A stretch of 64,000 bases of DNA from Megascapheus bottae (GCA_024803745.1 JANJXV010000195.1:1-64000); one strand, 5' to 3'; numbered from the stretch's first letter, positions 20,891 through 33,103 are shown. The notes: generated from the sequence alone by a model not told the origin. Numbers and translations are program-made.

Positions 20891-21171
20891 CTTCCCTCCT
20901 CGTGGGCCTCTCCTCTCCTCCCCCCTCGTGGGCCTCTTCTCTCCTCTCCTCCCTCCTCGTGGGCCTCTCCTCTCCTCCCCCCTCGTGGGCCTCTCCTCTC
21001 CTCTCCTCCCTCCTCGTGGGCCTCTCCTCTCCTCTCCTCCCTCCTCGTGGGCCTCTCCTCTCCTCTCCTCCCTCCTCGTGGGCCTCTCCTCTCCTCTCCT
21101 CCCTCCTCGTGGGCCTCTCCTCTCCTCTCCTCCCTCCTCGTGGGCCTCTCCTCTCCTCTCCTCCCTCCTCG

Positions 21172-22960
21172 TGGGCCTCTCCTCTCCTCTCCTCCCTCCT
21201 CGTGGGCCTCTCCTCTCCTCTCCTCCCTCCTCGTGGACCTCTCCTCTCCTCTCCTCCCCCTCGTGGGCCTCTCCTCCCACTCGTGGGCCTCTCCTCTCCT
21301 CTCCTCCATCCTCGTGGGCCTCTGCTCTCCTCTCCTCCCTCCTCGTGGGCCTCTCCTCTCCTCTCCTCCCTCCTCGTGGGCCTCTCCTCTCCTCCCACCT
21401 CGTGGGCCTCTCCTCTCCTCTCCTCCCTCCTCGTGGGCCTCTCCTCTCCTCCCCCCTCGTGGACCTCTCCTCTCCTCTCCTCCCCCCTCGTGGGCCTCTC
21501 CTCTCCTCTCCTCCATCCTCGTGGGCCTCTCCTCTCCTCCCCCCTCGTGGGCCTCTCCTCTCCTCTCCTCCCTCCTTGTGGGCCTCTCCTCTCCTCCCTC
21601 CTCGTGGGCCTCTCCTCTCCTCCCTCCTCGTGGGCCTCTCCTCCATCCTCGTGGGCCTCTCCTCTCCTCCCTCCTCGTGGGCCTCTCCTCTCCTCTCCTC
21701 CCTCCTCGTGGGCCTCTCCTCTCCTCTCCTCCCTCCTCGTGGGCCTCTCCTCTCCTCTCCTCCCTCCTCTTGAGCCTCTCCTCTCCTCTCCTCCCTCCTC
21801 GTGGGCCTCTCCTCTCCTCTCCTCCCCCCTCGTGGGCCTCTCCTCTCCTCTCCTCCATCCTCGTGGGCCTCTCCTCTCCTCCCCCCTCGTGGGCCTCTCC
21901 TCTCCTCTCCTCCCTCCTCGTGGGCCTCTCCTCTCCTCTCCTCCCTCCTCGTGGGCCTCTCCTCTCCTCCCTCCTCGTGGGCCTCTCCTCTCCTCTCCTC
22001 CTCCTCGTGGGCCTCTCCTCCCCCTCGTGGGCCTCTCCTCCCTCCTCGTGGGCCTCTCCTCTCCTCTCCTCTCCTCCCCCCTCGTGGGCCTCTCCTCTCC
22101 TCTCCTCCCTCCTGGTGGGCCTCTCCTCTCCTCTCCTCCCTCCTCGTGGGCCTCTCCTCTCCTCTCCTCCCTCCTCGTGGGCCTCTCCTCCATCCTCGTG
22201 GGCCTCTCCTCTCCTCCCTCCTCGTGGGCCTCTCCTTTCCTCTCCTCCCTCCTCGTGGGCCTCTCCTCTCCTCTCCTCCCCTCCTCATGGGCCTCTCCTC
22301 TCCTCTCCTCCCTCGTCGTGGGCCTCTCCTCTCCTCTCCTCCCTCCTCGTGGGCCTCTCCTCTCCTCTCCTCCCTCCTCGTGGACCTCTCCTCTCCTCTC
22401 CTCCCCCCTCGTGGGCCTCTCCTCTCCTCTCCTCCCTCCTCGTGGGCCTCTCCTCTCCTGTCCTCCCTCCTCGTGGGCCTCTCCTCTCCTCTCCTCCCTC
22501 CTCGTGGGCCTCTCCTCCATCCTCGTGGGCCTCTCCTCTCCTCCCTCCTCGTGGGCCTATCCTCCATCCTCGTGGGCCTCTCCTCTCCTCCCTCCTCGTG
22601 GGCCTCTCCTCTCCTCTCCTCCCTCGTCGTGGGCCTCTCCTCTCCTCTCCTCCCTCCTCGTGGGCCTCTCCTCTCCTCTCCTCCCTCCTCGTGGGCCTCT
22701 CCTCTCCACTCCTCCCTCCTCGTGGGCCTCTCCTCTCCTCTCCTCCCTCCTCGTGGGCCTCTCCTCTCCTCTCCTCCCTCCTCGTGGGCCTCTCCTCTCC
22801 TCTCCTCCCTCCTCGTGGGCCTCTCCTCTCCTCCCTCCTCGTGGCCCTCTCCTCCCTCCTTGTGGGCCTCTCCTCTCCTCCCTCCTCGTGGGCCTCTCCT
22901 CTCCTCTCCTCCCTCCTAGTGGGTCTCTCCTCTCCTCTCTTCCCTCCTAGTGGGTCTCTC
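21172..22960. repeat. Higher-order copy 2 of the about 2,172-bp period
   Basis: The same variants occur at 21,279, 21,769 and 22,113 (offset 2,172), then 22,284, 22,559 and 22,708 (offset 2,203 = +31), then 22,841 (offset 2,079 = 124 less, four 31-bp units). The copies have since gained and lost whole units. Confidence 0.85.
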
Positions 22961-24531
22961 CTCTCCTCTCTTCCCTCCTCGTGGGCCTCTCCTCTCCTCC
23001 CCCCTCGTGGGCCTCTTCTCTCCTCTCCTCCCTCCTCGTGGGCCTCTCCTCTCCTCTCCTCCCCCCTCGTGGGCCTCTCCTCTCCTCCCCCCTCGTGGGC
23101 CTCTCCTCTCCTCTCCTCCCTCCTCGTGGGCCTCTCCTCCCTCCTTGTGGGCCTCTCCTCCCTCCTCGTGGGCCTCTCCTCCCTCCTCGTGGGCCTCTCC
23201 TCCCCTCTCCTCCCTCCTCGTGGGCCTCTCCTGTCCTCTCCTCCCTCCTCGTGGGCCTCTCCTCTCCTCTCCTCCCTCCTCGTGGGCCTCTCCTCTCCTC
23301 TCCTCCCTCCTCGTGGGCCTCTCCTCTCCTCTCCTCCCTCCTCGTGGGCCTCTCCTCTCCTCTCCTCCCTCCTCGTGGGCCTCTCCTCTCCTCTCCTCCC
23401 TCCTCGTGGGCCTCTCCTCTCCTCTCCTCCCTCCTCGTGGGCCTCTCCTCCCTCCTCGTGGGCCTCTCCTCTCCTCCCTCCTCGTGGGCCTCTCCTCTCC
23501 TCTCCTCCCTCCTAGTGGGCCTCTCCTCTCCTCTCTTCCCTCCTCGTGGGCCTCTCCTCTCCTCCCCCCTCGTGGGCCTCTTCTCTCCTCTCCTCCCTCC
23601 TCGTGGGCCTCTCCTCTCCTCTCCTCCCCCCTCGTGGGCCTCTCCTCTCCTCCCCCCTCGTGGGCCTCTCCTCTCCTCCCTCCTCGTGGGCCTCTCCTCC
23701 CTCCTCGTGGGCCTCTCTTCCCTCCTCATGGGCCTCTCCTCCCTCCTCGTGGGCCTCTCCTCCCTCCTCGTGGGCCTCTCCTCTCCTCTCCTCCCTCCTC
23801 GTGGGCCTCTCCTCTCCTCTCCTCCCTCCTCGTGGGCCTCTCCTCTCCTCCCCCCTCGTGGGCCTCTCCTCTCCTCTCTTCCCTCCTCGTGGGCCTCTCC
23901 TCTCCTCCCCCCTCGTGGGCCTCTCCTCTCCTCTCCTCCCTCCTCGTGGGCCTCTCCTCCCTCCTCGTGGGCCTCTCCTCCCTCCTCGTGGGCCTCTCCT
24001 CCCTCCTCTTGGGCCTCTCCTCCCTCCTCGTGGGCCTCTCCTCCCTCCTCGTGGGCCTCTCCTCTCCTCTCCTCCCTCCTCGTGGGCCTCTCCTCTCCTC
24101 TCCTCCCTCCTCGTGGGCCTCTCCTCTCCTCTCCTCCCCCCTCGTGGGCCTCTCCTCCCTCCTCGTGGGCCTCTCCTCCCTCCTCGTGGGCCTCTCCTCC
24201 CTCCTCCTGGGCCTCTCCTCTCCTCCCTCCTCGTGGGCCTCTCCTCTCCTCTCCTCCCTCCTCGTGGGCCTCTCCTCTCCTCTCCTCCCTCCTCGTGGGC
24301 CTCTCCTCTGCTCTCCTCCGTCCTCGTGGGCCTCTCCTCTCCTCTCCTCCGTCCTCGTGGGCCTCTCCTCTCCTCTCCTCCCTCCTCGTGGGCCTCTCCT
24401 CTCCTCTCCTCCCTCCTCGTGGGCCTCTCCTCTCCTCTCCTCCATCCTCGTGGGCCTCTCTTGTCCTCCTGTTTTAAATTTGAGAGGAATGTCAATAATC
24501 ACATTATTCTTTGATTAAAAAAATCATCTCA

Positions 24532-24722
24532 GGGCTGGGAGTTTGGCCTGGTGGTACAGTGCTTGCCTAGTAAGCATGAAGACCTGGGTTTGATTCCTTG
24601 GTACCACATATGTAGAAAAAAAAAGCTGGGAGTGGTGCTAAGGCTCAAGTGGTAGAGCTCTATCCTTGAGAAAGTCCAAGGACAGTGCTCAGGCCCTGAG
24701 CTCAAACCCAGGACTGTCAAAA
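24532..24722 (+). repeat. Dimeric ID-like SINE (plus) with target duplication
   Basis: GGGCTGGGAGTTTGGCCTGG.. to CCCAGGACTGTCAAAAAA; flanked by AAAAATCATCTCA on both sides. It lies 60 bp right of the giant array. Confidence 0.88.
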
Positions 24723-24942
24723 AAAATCATCTCAATAAAATACAACAGGTGCACATTATCTCAGCTATATGTGAGGCAGAGGTAGGAGAATCACACTGAA
24801 GCAGGCCTAAGCAAAGCATCAAACCCACTCTGAAAACTATATAGCAAAAAAGTCTTTGGGGGGGTGTATTGTGGGGGGATGGCTCAAGCAGCAGAGCAGG
24901 CCTATCAAGAGTGAGGTCCTAAGTTCTGACAGCTCAGTCTTG

Positions 24943-25262
24943 TGTTAGCTTTCTAGCACCCTAACAAAATACCTCAGGATAATATCAAAAGAGGGAAGGT
25001 TTATTTTGGTCTATAATTTTGAAGGTTTCAGTACAGTTGAGAGGTCCTGTGCCATGCTGCAGGGGTGCATGATGAAGCAAAGCTGCTTACCTCAGGGTGT
25101 TAGGAAGCAAAAGAAAGGCCAGGTGCCACACCTCCTTCAGGGCACACCTCTTTAGGCCCTACCACTTCCCATAGTTCCACTTGGGGGGACTTCATGGGCT
25201 TTGGTTGAGTAGGGGGAGGAGGGGAGGAGCAAACATTCTATCCAAGCCATATAGAACAGTGA
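24943..25262 (-). mobile_element. Old MaLR-like LTR fragment (minus)
   Basis: GTTAGCTTTCTAGCACCCTA.. GGTTTATTTTGGTCTATAAT is the reverse of the family copy on the plus strand at 32.4-32.8 kb. I assign it to ERVL-MaLR-type LTRs from remembered consensus only. Confidence 0.5.
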
Positions 25263-25737
25263 GCTGCTGGGTTTATCTCTCATGAATTATAGTTTGGTGG
25301 CCTCTGATATACAGCTCCTAAGTTGATGACTTTTTTAAAACTCTAAATAGAGTTTAACAAAGAAATCACATAGAAATTTGGAAATACTTTTAATGAAAAT
25401 TAAAAGCCACATTAACATTTGCTGCACTCTAGTCACTGAGCTGCCCCAAGGACTCCATGGCCTCCTCACTGTGCCATCTTGCTTGCCCACGCTCTGTGTG
25501 CCCCCCATTCCTTCTCCACAGCTGCCTCCACCACAGAAAAGGAATCCTGTCATGTCTGCTATCCAGATCCTCCACTCCTCTGACTCCCCCTCCTTTGTTG
25601 ATGCAAGTTAGGGTGCTGACCTGCTTCCTGCTGGCACTGAAGATGATATCCATGTAAGAATTCAACAAGGAAATATCAGGAAGACCCTTATTACTGTCCA
25701 AGGGACTACTGATGGTAAATAATAAGAAGAAATTAGT
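25263..25737. other. Intergenic DNA without recognised features
   Basis: Open frames in both strands at 25.33-25.66 kb show no family resemblance, and I see no splice-flanked exon. Confidence 0.4.
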
Positions 25738-25985
25738 AGCTGGGTGCTGGTAGCTCACGCCTGTAATCCTAGCTACTCGGGAGGCTGAGATCTGAGGATC
25801 ATGCTTTAAAGCCAACCTGGGCACGAAAGTCTTATCTCCAATTAACCGTCATAAAACAGGAAGTGGTGCAGTGGTTCAAGTGGTGTAGTGTTAGCCTTAA
25901 GCTGAAGACCTCAGGGATAGCACTCAGGACCAGAGTTTAAGACTGACCAAAAAAAAAAAAGAAAAAAAAATGAGTGAAGTTGTTT
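25738..25985 (+). repeat. B1-dID-type SINE (plus)
   Basis: TGGGTGCTGGTAGCTCACGC.. through the ID half to a poly-A tail; AAGAAGAAATT flanks both ends. Confidence 0.87.
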
Positions 25986-26491
25986 AAGAAGAAATTTACC
26001 TGCAATGGTGCTTGTTTTTGAGCATCTGAATATAGAGAAATATTATGCTACAAGATAACCAGCACAAGAACACATGCCAGTTCCTGGTAGAGAATGAAGC
26101 TTCATGGGTTTAAGTGCTTGTGGAGCAACTAAAGCTTAAGTAAGAATTTCATTGCAATGAAGAGAGCTTCTCTTCTGTTACCAGTGTAAAAATCTCACAG
26201 CTTGTGTAAAAGTAATCCACTTTTTTGGGATCCATTTTTAACTTGAAGTAGTGTAACTCCATTCAATAAACTGAAGGGCCAATATACAAAGCAAAATATA
26301 AAAACAAACAAAAACCAAATTCTTGCTTGAAACAGTTAAGCCTAACCTTAAGTTTCTGCCATAACATAATATTGTTAACACTAAGTATACTTTAATTTTG
26401 TAGTTGAGAGTTTAGATAAGGTTACTACGTGATTTAGTCCAATGATTTTTTAAAAAGTAAATCTTAATTAAAAAAAAAACAAACACATCTA

Positions 26492-26750
26492 GCGCCGGGA
26501 CAGTGGCTCGTGCTTGTAAACCTAGCTACTCAGGAGGCTGAGATCTTAGGATCAAGGTTCAAAGCTAGCTCAGGAACAAAAGGACCTGAGCCGCTTATAT
26601 CCCATTAACCTACAGAAAATGGGAATGGGGCTTGGCTCAAGGGTAGGGGGATACTTTGAGCTGAAGAGCTAAGGGACAATGCTCAGGTCCAGAGTTACAG
26701 CCCCAGGATCCACAAACAAACAAACAAACAAAAAACAAGAAAACAAAAAA
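26492..26750 (+). repeat. B1-dID-type SINE (plus)
   Basis: GCGCCGGGACAGTGGCTCGT.. to GTTACAGCCCCAGG, then a (CAAA)n tail. Confidence 0.84.
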
Positions 26751-27762
26751 ACCCCATCATCACTTCTTAAAAATTGATGCTTTAGCACCAACTTGTAAAA
26801 AGAGTATCATTTATGGCATGTAAAGTGAAATGCTCGTGTGCATAGTTTTTATTTTTTTGCCTATTTGTTGAGAAATTTATTATATATTATATTCGTTTGC
26901 CCATTACCATAGAAATAATCATTTAAAACGAGTTGATGTTTTTCTCTGCAAAAATAAGTCAACAATTGAAGACAGAAATATAAATGTTTAATATTTTAAA
27001 GTATTTTCTGCATAGTTTTCCTAAACATTTATCCATCAAGCTGGGGAAATACACTAGGGCAGAAAATCTGTCTTGCATATACAAGCCCCTGGATTCCATC
27101 CCTGTAATGGAAAAGCAAACCCACTCCTTCGGGCTCTACAAGAATATCCACTGCATTGTGGCACCAATCAATTTTACAGAACGAATGGATGACGATTAAA
27201 TTGTGCTGACCACAATGTCATTTTAACTCTTTCAAATGTCATCTTTTCAAAACTGTTAATAACTAATATCCTCTTCCCAACTTTCCCCCCAATTTTTAGT
27301 CTTATAAGGCAAATAGAAGATTAGTCTAATTTAAAAAATATAAATAAGACATGGGATCAAGGTTCAATTATCTTTAATTCTTTTATTTCTTTTTCCACTA
27401 TGCCAAGCTAGTCTAAAATCCATGACAACAGACTACAAAAGTTTAAAAAGATGTTTTTCAAGTTTCTTCCTAATCTTTACTCATGAAAATAAATAAATTA
27501 GCTACTAGCCTTAATTACATTTTCTAAGATGGTATAAAATCAATTGCAGGTTAAGACTTCAGCATTTAAGGTATTAAACTTTTTATGAGTTTAATTATTA
27601 AAATAAAATCACATCTTTATGTTGGTCTTAATACTTTGTAGAGCTGTAATATTTGAAAAGCACACAGTCATACCTATCACAACCACATTTTAAAAGATGT
27701 CTAGCTACTCTGGGCACTGAATAACACTGTATAACACTACATTTATAACTGAACCAGAAAAC
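26751..27762. other. SINE-free DNA beyond the CFAP97 3' end
   Basis: No repeat recognised. It may be the distal 3' UTR or the flank of CFAP97; minus-strand AATAAA also occurs at 27,387-27,382. Confidence 0.4.
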
Positions 27763-30132
27763 TTTATTTGGAACAGTAGCTAAGAAAGCAGTTTATTTTT
27801 TTGTTAAAAAAATGGACACTGAAAAAGGAATAGAGCAAGTATGAGATATTAGCTATCCCTTAATTTTAATAGTTTAAAATCTTCCACAGAAACTATTATA
27901 AGAGAGGCAACATTAGTTTAACATCTGACAGAGTAGGGATCAAGCCAAATAACTAGACCTCAGACTGGTACACTGTCTAGTTACACACGTGTATCTTCAA
28001 AGGATACACATATTAAACAAATACAAAACAGTGCTATATCTTTTCTTTTTTTCTGTTCTTGAGAGTAACCTACTTAGGATTCTTTTATTGAGAGTACTTT
28101 ATAAGCCATAACTACTACTTCAAAGTACCTTGAGTTACATCAGAAAAGAACCCATTTTCAACTCCTGTCCATCTATTCTATTTATATTTATATACATATA
28201 TAATCTTGTAAATTCTGCTTAAGAGATCATTGTTCTTCCCAATTTTTACTTCTAGCTGAATGCCTGTTAATACCTAAAGGCAAACTTCTCCTTTCAAGAT
28301 AGTAAACACTAAATTAGCATGTAAAATCAAAGTACAGTTTTATTTATGAAATTATATATTTTGTATCCTGGCACTTGGCAGTACAGAACATGTACTCAAA
28401 GACTAATGCCATTATGAACACACGGATTTTATGTGTGAATTTTTTTGCCTCAACCAAGTCCACTTAAAAGCACTATTGTGCAAATGTGTAAAGGCTGAGT
28501 TCTCAATTCAGCATTACCTTATCATTCCTTAAAGAGAAGTTGCCATACAAACAGTAAAAAATGCAATAAGTTAAAAAACAAAAGAAAATAAAACCTTGGT
28601 TTTTATTATAGTTCAAGTTTATATGTAAAGCAGGTATAAAAAATTGTAGAACAATGTATCAAATAGTGTTGAAGACTGCTGTAGCTCAAATAAAGCAGCA
28701 GAAAATTCTCACAGAAAGAACTATTCTCACCAATTTTTAACTCCACTGCCATAAGCAAACTATGAACACAAACTAAGAGCAAGAAGTTTTGAATTGATGC
28801 TTTTAAAGTGCAGTTTGCCTCAAAGCTAAAGGTGCTAAGAAAAGCAAGTGTAGCACACATCTACAGAGCTTGAGTACTGGAAAAACAAAATCTTACTGTG
28901 ACTAATAAGAAGGCCAGTAGGAAGTAGCAGTGATAACAATCACTGATTGACTGATGGAAAAACATTCTGATTTCAAAAGTCAACTCTTCTCCACCTTATC
29001 TATCATTAAGAATCACATCTAGATCAAGGAGCCTTTAAATGGTAAAACTGGTAAAAACTAGATTCTCGGGATTCAACCAAATCAAACTAAAATATAAAAT
29101 TCATTGGTATTTAAAGCAGCAGTCTAAATCAATGTGTAGTTTATTTCTTCTACTGGTCATGGTTTTCCTTTCTAGACCCTTATAAACACCAGCATTTCTT
29201 TCTTGTTCTAACTTTCTCCCAACACAGTAAACACTAAATTACAGCACAACATGATAATGGTATCATTTAAAACACTGTTCTGACATATCTCAGGATCTGC
29301 TTGTCTCTTTGGACTGGTTTGTGGTGCTAGTTACTGATTTAACAAATATTTGCTTTCATGTATGATGCAACGGCTAAGTTCTGTGGATAAACTCATCATG
29401 GGTAGTACCCTGTAGCTCTAAAGCCATCCTCCTTTCTCTGAATCATTAAGAGCACTTCACTTGAGTGTATGCAAACATAAAAGAGGAGCTTGGAAGTTAA
29501 CCTTTTTATTATTCAAAGTGTGAAATAGCCTAGAATGGCTCATCAAAATTTTAAGAGCCAACTTTTATATAGTACTAGACATCTCTGGTGGAATAGTAAG
29601 GATTTTCCCCGTACAAACTGCCCTCAACCTGCTTATCAACTCTAAGTCAGCTCCATTCTTGCAAACACATTTTAAGATTTGTTTCATAATAAATATAATG
29701 CTCATACATTCAAGCTGTGTCCCTCACCAAGCTCTAAAGCAAACAGGAGTAAGTAAGTCAAATTAAGGAGGTAGGCTCACAGTTTAAAGGTAACAGAAAA
29801 ACCAAACTAATACAAAGTGAGAATTATATGGTGAACATCTTGGGTTCAGCATTCAGTGACACTACTGCTACTGTTTTGTCAGCATGACACCTGATCAATT
29901 TCTGTACTAAGGAAACACACATGCATATTACCAAATATGTATCTCATATAAATACATCATCATAAAAAATACTGATTTCACATTAAATTTTTAGATGACA
30001 ATTGTGTACTTAATAACTTACTACTGTTATACAAGTTCCTGAAAAACATTATGAATGTTTTTACAGAGACAGTAATATACATGAGCCCATCAGTAAAATG
30101 TGGATGAACAATGTATAAACTAAAAAAAGGTT
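27763..30132 (-). other. CFAP97: CFAP97 3' UTR (extent inferred)
   Basis: From the stop codon leftward, 27-30.1 kb is free of SINEs in a window where they otherwise occur about every kilobase, as expected for a transcribed exon. Several minus-strand AATAAA hexamers exist: 28,607-28,602, and 27,768-27,763 in the context CCAAATAAAGTTTTCTGG, which I favour as the distal site. The end is not proven. Confidence 0.5.
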
Positions 30133-30260
30133 TTATAACCACGCAGTATGAACATTATGGAGTTTAGGTCTTAGCAACAGGCTACTGGGTGTGTCAAAAA
30201 GTGATCGTTCAGTCTTATAGCTGAGACCACTGGTAACACTGGATATCCTGGAAGCACCTC
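30133..30260 (-). CDS. CFAP97: CFAP97 coding exon 4 of 4 (residues 473-514 and stop)
   Basis: Acceptor TTTGTGTTTTTAG precedes [20 protein letters not shown] and the rest, ending LHNVHTAWL and stop TAA at 30135-30133. The terminal TAWL matches the end of mammalian CFAP97. This exon is too short for a typical ORF listing and was found by splice-site and C-terminus matching. Confidence 0.92.
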
Positions 30261-30792
30261 CTAAAAACACAAAGAAGAAATTATTTCAGCTATTTAAACA
30301 CATAAATCATCTGATAAACTTCCTCTCCTAACTTTAAAAAAATTGTTATTATTAAGGTGATAAACAGAGGTGTTACACTTTCGTAGGTCAGAAAATGAGT
30401 ACATTTCTTTTTGGGCTACTTCTCCTAATTTTAAGTCCAGATTAGTTTTATTTCTGAATCCTGTATATGTGTAACACTCAAATATGTTTATACATTTTCA
30501 CATCAGGATTACCTGTAAAACTTTAAATGATTTGCTAAAGTGATTCAAGTGAAACAAAAATACTTTTGGTAGCCATTTTATAATAATGGTTTCTAATATC
30601 AGTATACTCCTTTAAGACACAGTGCCAAGTATGTGTTACTAGAGTAGTAACTATCTAATCACTATAGTAAGGAAGCAATATTTGTGAAATGAATAAAAGG
30701 AATTGTCAGTCAATGAGTTAAGTTTAAGATTCACACAAATACCAGGAAGTGTGACTCTCTTTAAGTGGCTCCACTTTGTTTAATACTGGCTT

Positions 30793-31036
30793 CTTCTCTT
30801 TCTTCTTTCTTTCTTTCTTTTTTTTTTTTGTTCTTGGGGCTTGAACTCTGGACCAGGGAGCCATCCCTGAGCTCTTCAGCTCAAGGCTAGCAGTCTACCA
30901 CTTGAGCCACATCAACACTTTCAGTTTCTGGTCTCAGGGACTTTTGTGCCTGGGCTAGCTTTGAACTGCGATCCTCAGATCTCAGTCTCCTGAAGTAGCT
31001 AGGATCATTACAGGCGTGACCCACTGGCATCCAGCT
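30793..31036 (-). repeat. B1-dID-type SINE (minus) in CFAP97 intron 4
   Basis: (TTTC)n/poly-T, TTCTTGGGGCTTGAACTCTG.. to ..CCACTGGCATCCAG; flanks CTGGCTTCTT / CTGGCTTCTA. Confidence 0.85.
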
Positions 31037-31383
31037 GGCTTCTATTTTTATATAGTTTAGAATGCATATATGCAGTAACAGCATCAACATTTATAAAGGA
31101 ATATGTCTAGCCCTTTCTATATAGTTACTCCCTTCCTATATTTTCTGAGGTACAAAACTGATCACATATCAAACATTAAAAAGCATTATATCTGATGACA
31201 CTAGTGTTCCCTAATATTTAGTTTTCCAATTTTGTAAAAGAGCACACACAAAGACCAGAAGATATTAGAAATAATTCATAAGCTGGGGGCAATGTTTCAG
31301 CAACTTTCAAACAGTATTAATTTCTCCCTTTAACAAACATACTGAAATTAAAAGACTCTCCTCTATTTTATAAAAAGACTGAG

Positions 31384-31575
31384 GGCCGCGAGTGTGGCCT
31401 AGTAGTAGAGTGATTGCCTAGCATGAACAAAGACCCGGGTTCGATTCCTCAGTACCACATACATAGAAAAGCCAGAAATGGTGCTATGGCTCAAGTGGTA
31501 GAATGCTCGCCTTGAGGAAAGCCCAAGGACAGTGTTTATGCCCCGAGATAAAGCCCAGGACTGGCCAAAAAAAAA

Positions 31576-31607
<32 letters not shown>

Positions 31608-31608
31608 A
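31384..31608 (+). repeat. Dimeric ID-like SINE (plus) with (GAAA)n tail
   Basis: GGGCCGCGAGTGTGGCCTAG.. to AGCCCAGGACTGGCC, then poly-A grading into (GAAA)n. AAAGACTGA flanks both sides. Confidence 0.88.
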
Positions 31609-31749
31609 AAGACTGATACTTTCAGTTGTTTTATCTCTTTACAAACCTAAAATTAAGTGAATACAACATAAGAACGGCCAGTAAAAAGGAATAAAACACA
31701 CTCCAAACGTTAGCATTTTAAAACTCTATCATGATGAACATTTTTTTTA

Positions 31750-32019
<270 letters not shown>

Positions 32020-32036
32020 TCATGGTATTGGAGATA

Positions 32037-32225
32037 AACACAACTACATAGACATAATAACCTATGACTCTATAGACATAATGTTTTATTACATAGTTTA
32101 ATATGTGTCTATGATATACAAACCCTTACCCTAATTTTGATTGTGTTCTAAAAATTAAGTACCAGTGACTGTATATAGAGATTCCCTTTTTGAATATTTG
32201 TTTGTTAAACATATCATTTGAAAAA
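32037..32225 (+). mobile_element. L1-like 3' UTR fragment (plus)
   Basis: Shares about 190 bp with 10,510-10,710 in the same order (CCTATGACTCTATAGACATA, AATGTTTTATT, GAGATTCCCT, TTTGTTTGTTAAAC). Confidence 0.6.
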
Positions 32226-32410
32226 AAGTAAATATTTTCTAGAACCTGAATTTTACTAAAATAGAAAATATTAAATCATTCCTGGTATGCCATTTCAAAG
32301 AAACATTTCATACAATATGCATCAGAAAAACCTAAGGGTTGTTATTTTTTGCTTTTATTTATTTTTTGTTTTGCCTAATTTACAGGTAAGAAAACCATTA
32401 TGCTTAAATA

Positions 32411-32783
32411 ACATGATAGTTTTGGATATGAAGTATCCCTCCAGAATGTATGTGTTGAAGGCTTGTTACTCAGCTGCAGCACTTTTGGAGAGTGACTGTA
32501 TCCAAACGCACTGGTGGGTTATAATTGCATTATTAGGATTGGTGGAAAAATGGGAGGAAGTAGGTGCTGGCTGCATGTCTCTGAAGGGCGTATGCTGTCT
32601 CTAACTCCTCCCTCTATCTCTGCTCCATGGCTTCTGTGAGGGGAGCAGGTTTCCTCTGCCATGGCCTTAGGACATGATGTTTCTGTTTTGCCAAAGGCCA
32701 TGAAGCCAGAAAAAATCTTTCTCTCCTAGTTTATCTCAGGTTCAGGTATTTTGTCATAGCAACATAAAACAAACTAACATACA
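32411..32783 (+). mobile_element. Old MaLR-like LTR (plus) in CFAP97 intron 3
   Basis: TAGTTTTGGATATGAAGTAT.. GTGTTGAAGGCTTG.. GTATTTTGTCATAGCAACAT has the layout of a mammalian MaLR-type LTR. Two reverse-orientation copies are at 24.9 and 52.7 kb. Confidence 0.5.
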
Positions 32784-33103
32784 ACTCAGTTCTCAAGGGA
32801 ATCTCTCATGTCAGATTATAACCTTAACAAAGGTGTATGTTGAAATATAGTAAACACAGAAATAGTATAGTAAGCTTTATAATACTAAGGACTCAAGTGT
32901 TTAAAACCTTCAAAATTATCACAAACATATCTAAGCTAATACTATTAATTCTATCTGTATACAATGGAGAGCAATGGCTTTTAAACTGCTTCCTGCAATA
33001 ATATCTCAGGGCTCCTAGGATCTTTAAATGAATAGGATCTTTATATATTCTGATGTTCACATGTAACATTTTAAATAAAATTTACTTTTGAAAAGAATGG
33101 TGC

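Larger units (their letters stand above)
16310..24470. repeat. Giant 31/26/21-bp minisatellite array (CCTCGTGGGCCTCTCCT-based)
   Basis: About 8.15 kb of head-to-tail units CCTCGTGGGCCTCTCCT(CTCCT)nCCCT. Unit lengths are mostly 31, 26 and 21 bp, differing by whole CTCCT pentamers, with rarer 20-22 bp forms (CCCCCTCGTGGG, CATCCTCGTGGG). The plus strand is pyrimidine-rich apart from CGTGGG, the minus strand purine-rich (GAGGAGGGAGGAGAGG). Higher-order duplications of 1,038 bp and about 2,172 bp lie inside. It is stop-poor in several frames on both strands, giving false ORFs up to about 2,400 codons. 31 and 26 are not multiples of three, so the frame rotates between units, which argues against protein-level selection. 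The array starts about 45 bp after a possible splice donor and ends at 24,470 in unique AT-rich DNA. Confidence 0.95.

Noticed and set aside
16186..23515. Proteins of up to about 2,400 residues encoded by the minisatellite
   Set aside because: Frames are open because of base composition; the unit length is not a multiple of three, the same unit reads in all frames, and there is no start context or non-repeat domain.
16310..24470. A CRISPR array or telomere/centromere satellite
   Set aside because: There are no unique spacers, the genome is mammalian, and the unit matches neither TTAGGG nor any alpha-type satellite.
16310..24470. CTCF-site macrosatellite (CCACGAGGAGGGAG on the minus strand)
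   Set aside because: It only partly resembles the CTCF core, lacking the GGGGGCGC block; without binding data the match is too weak.
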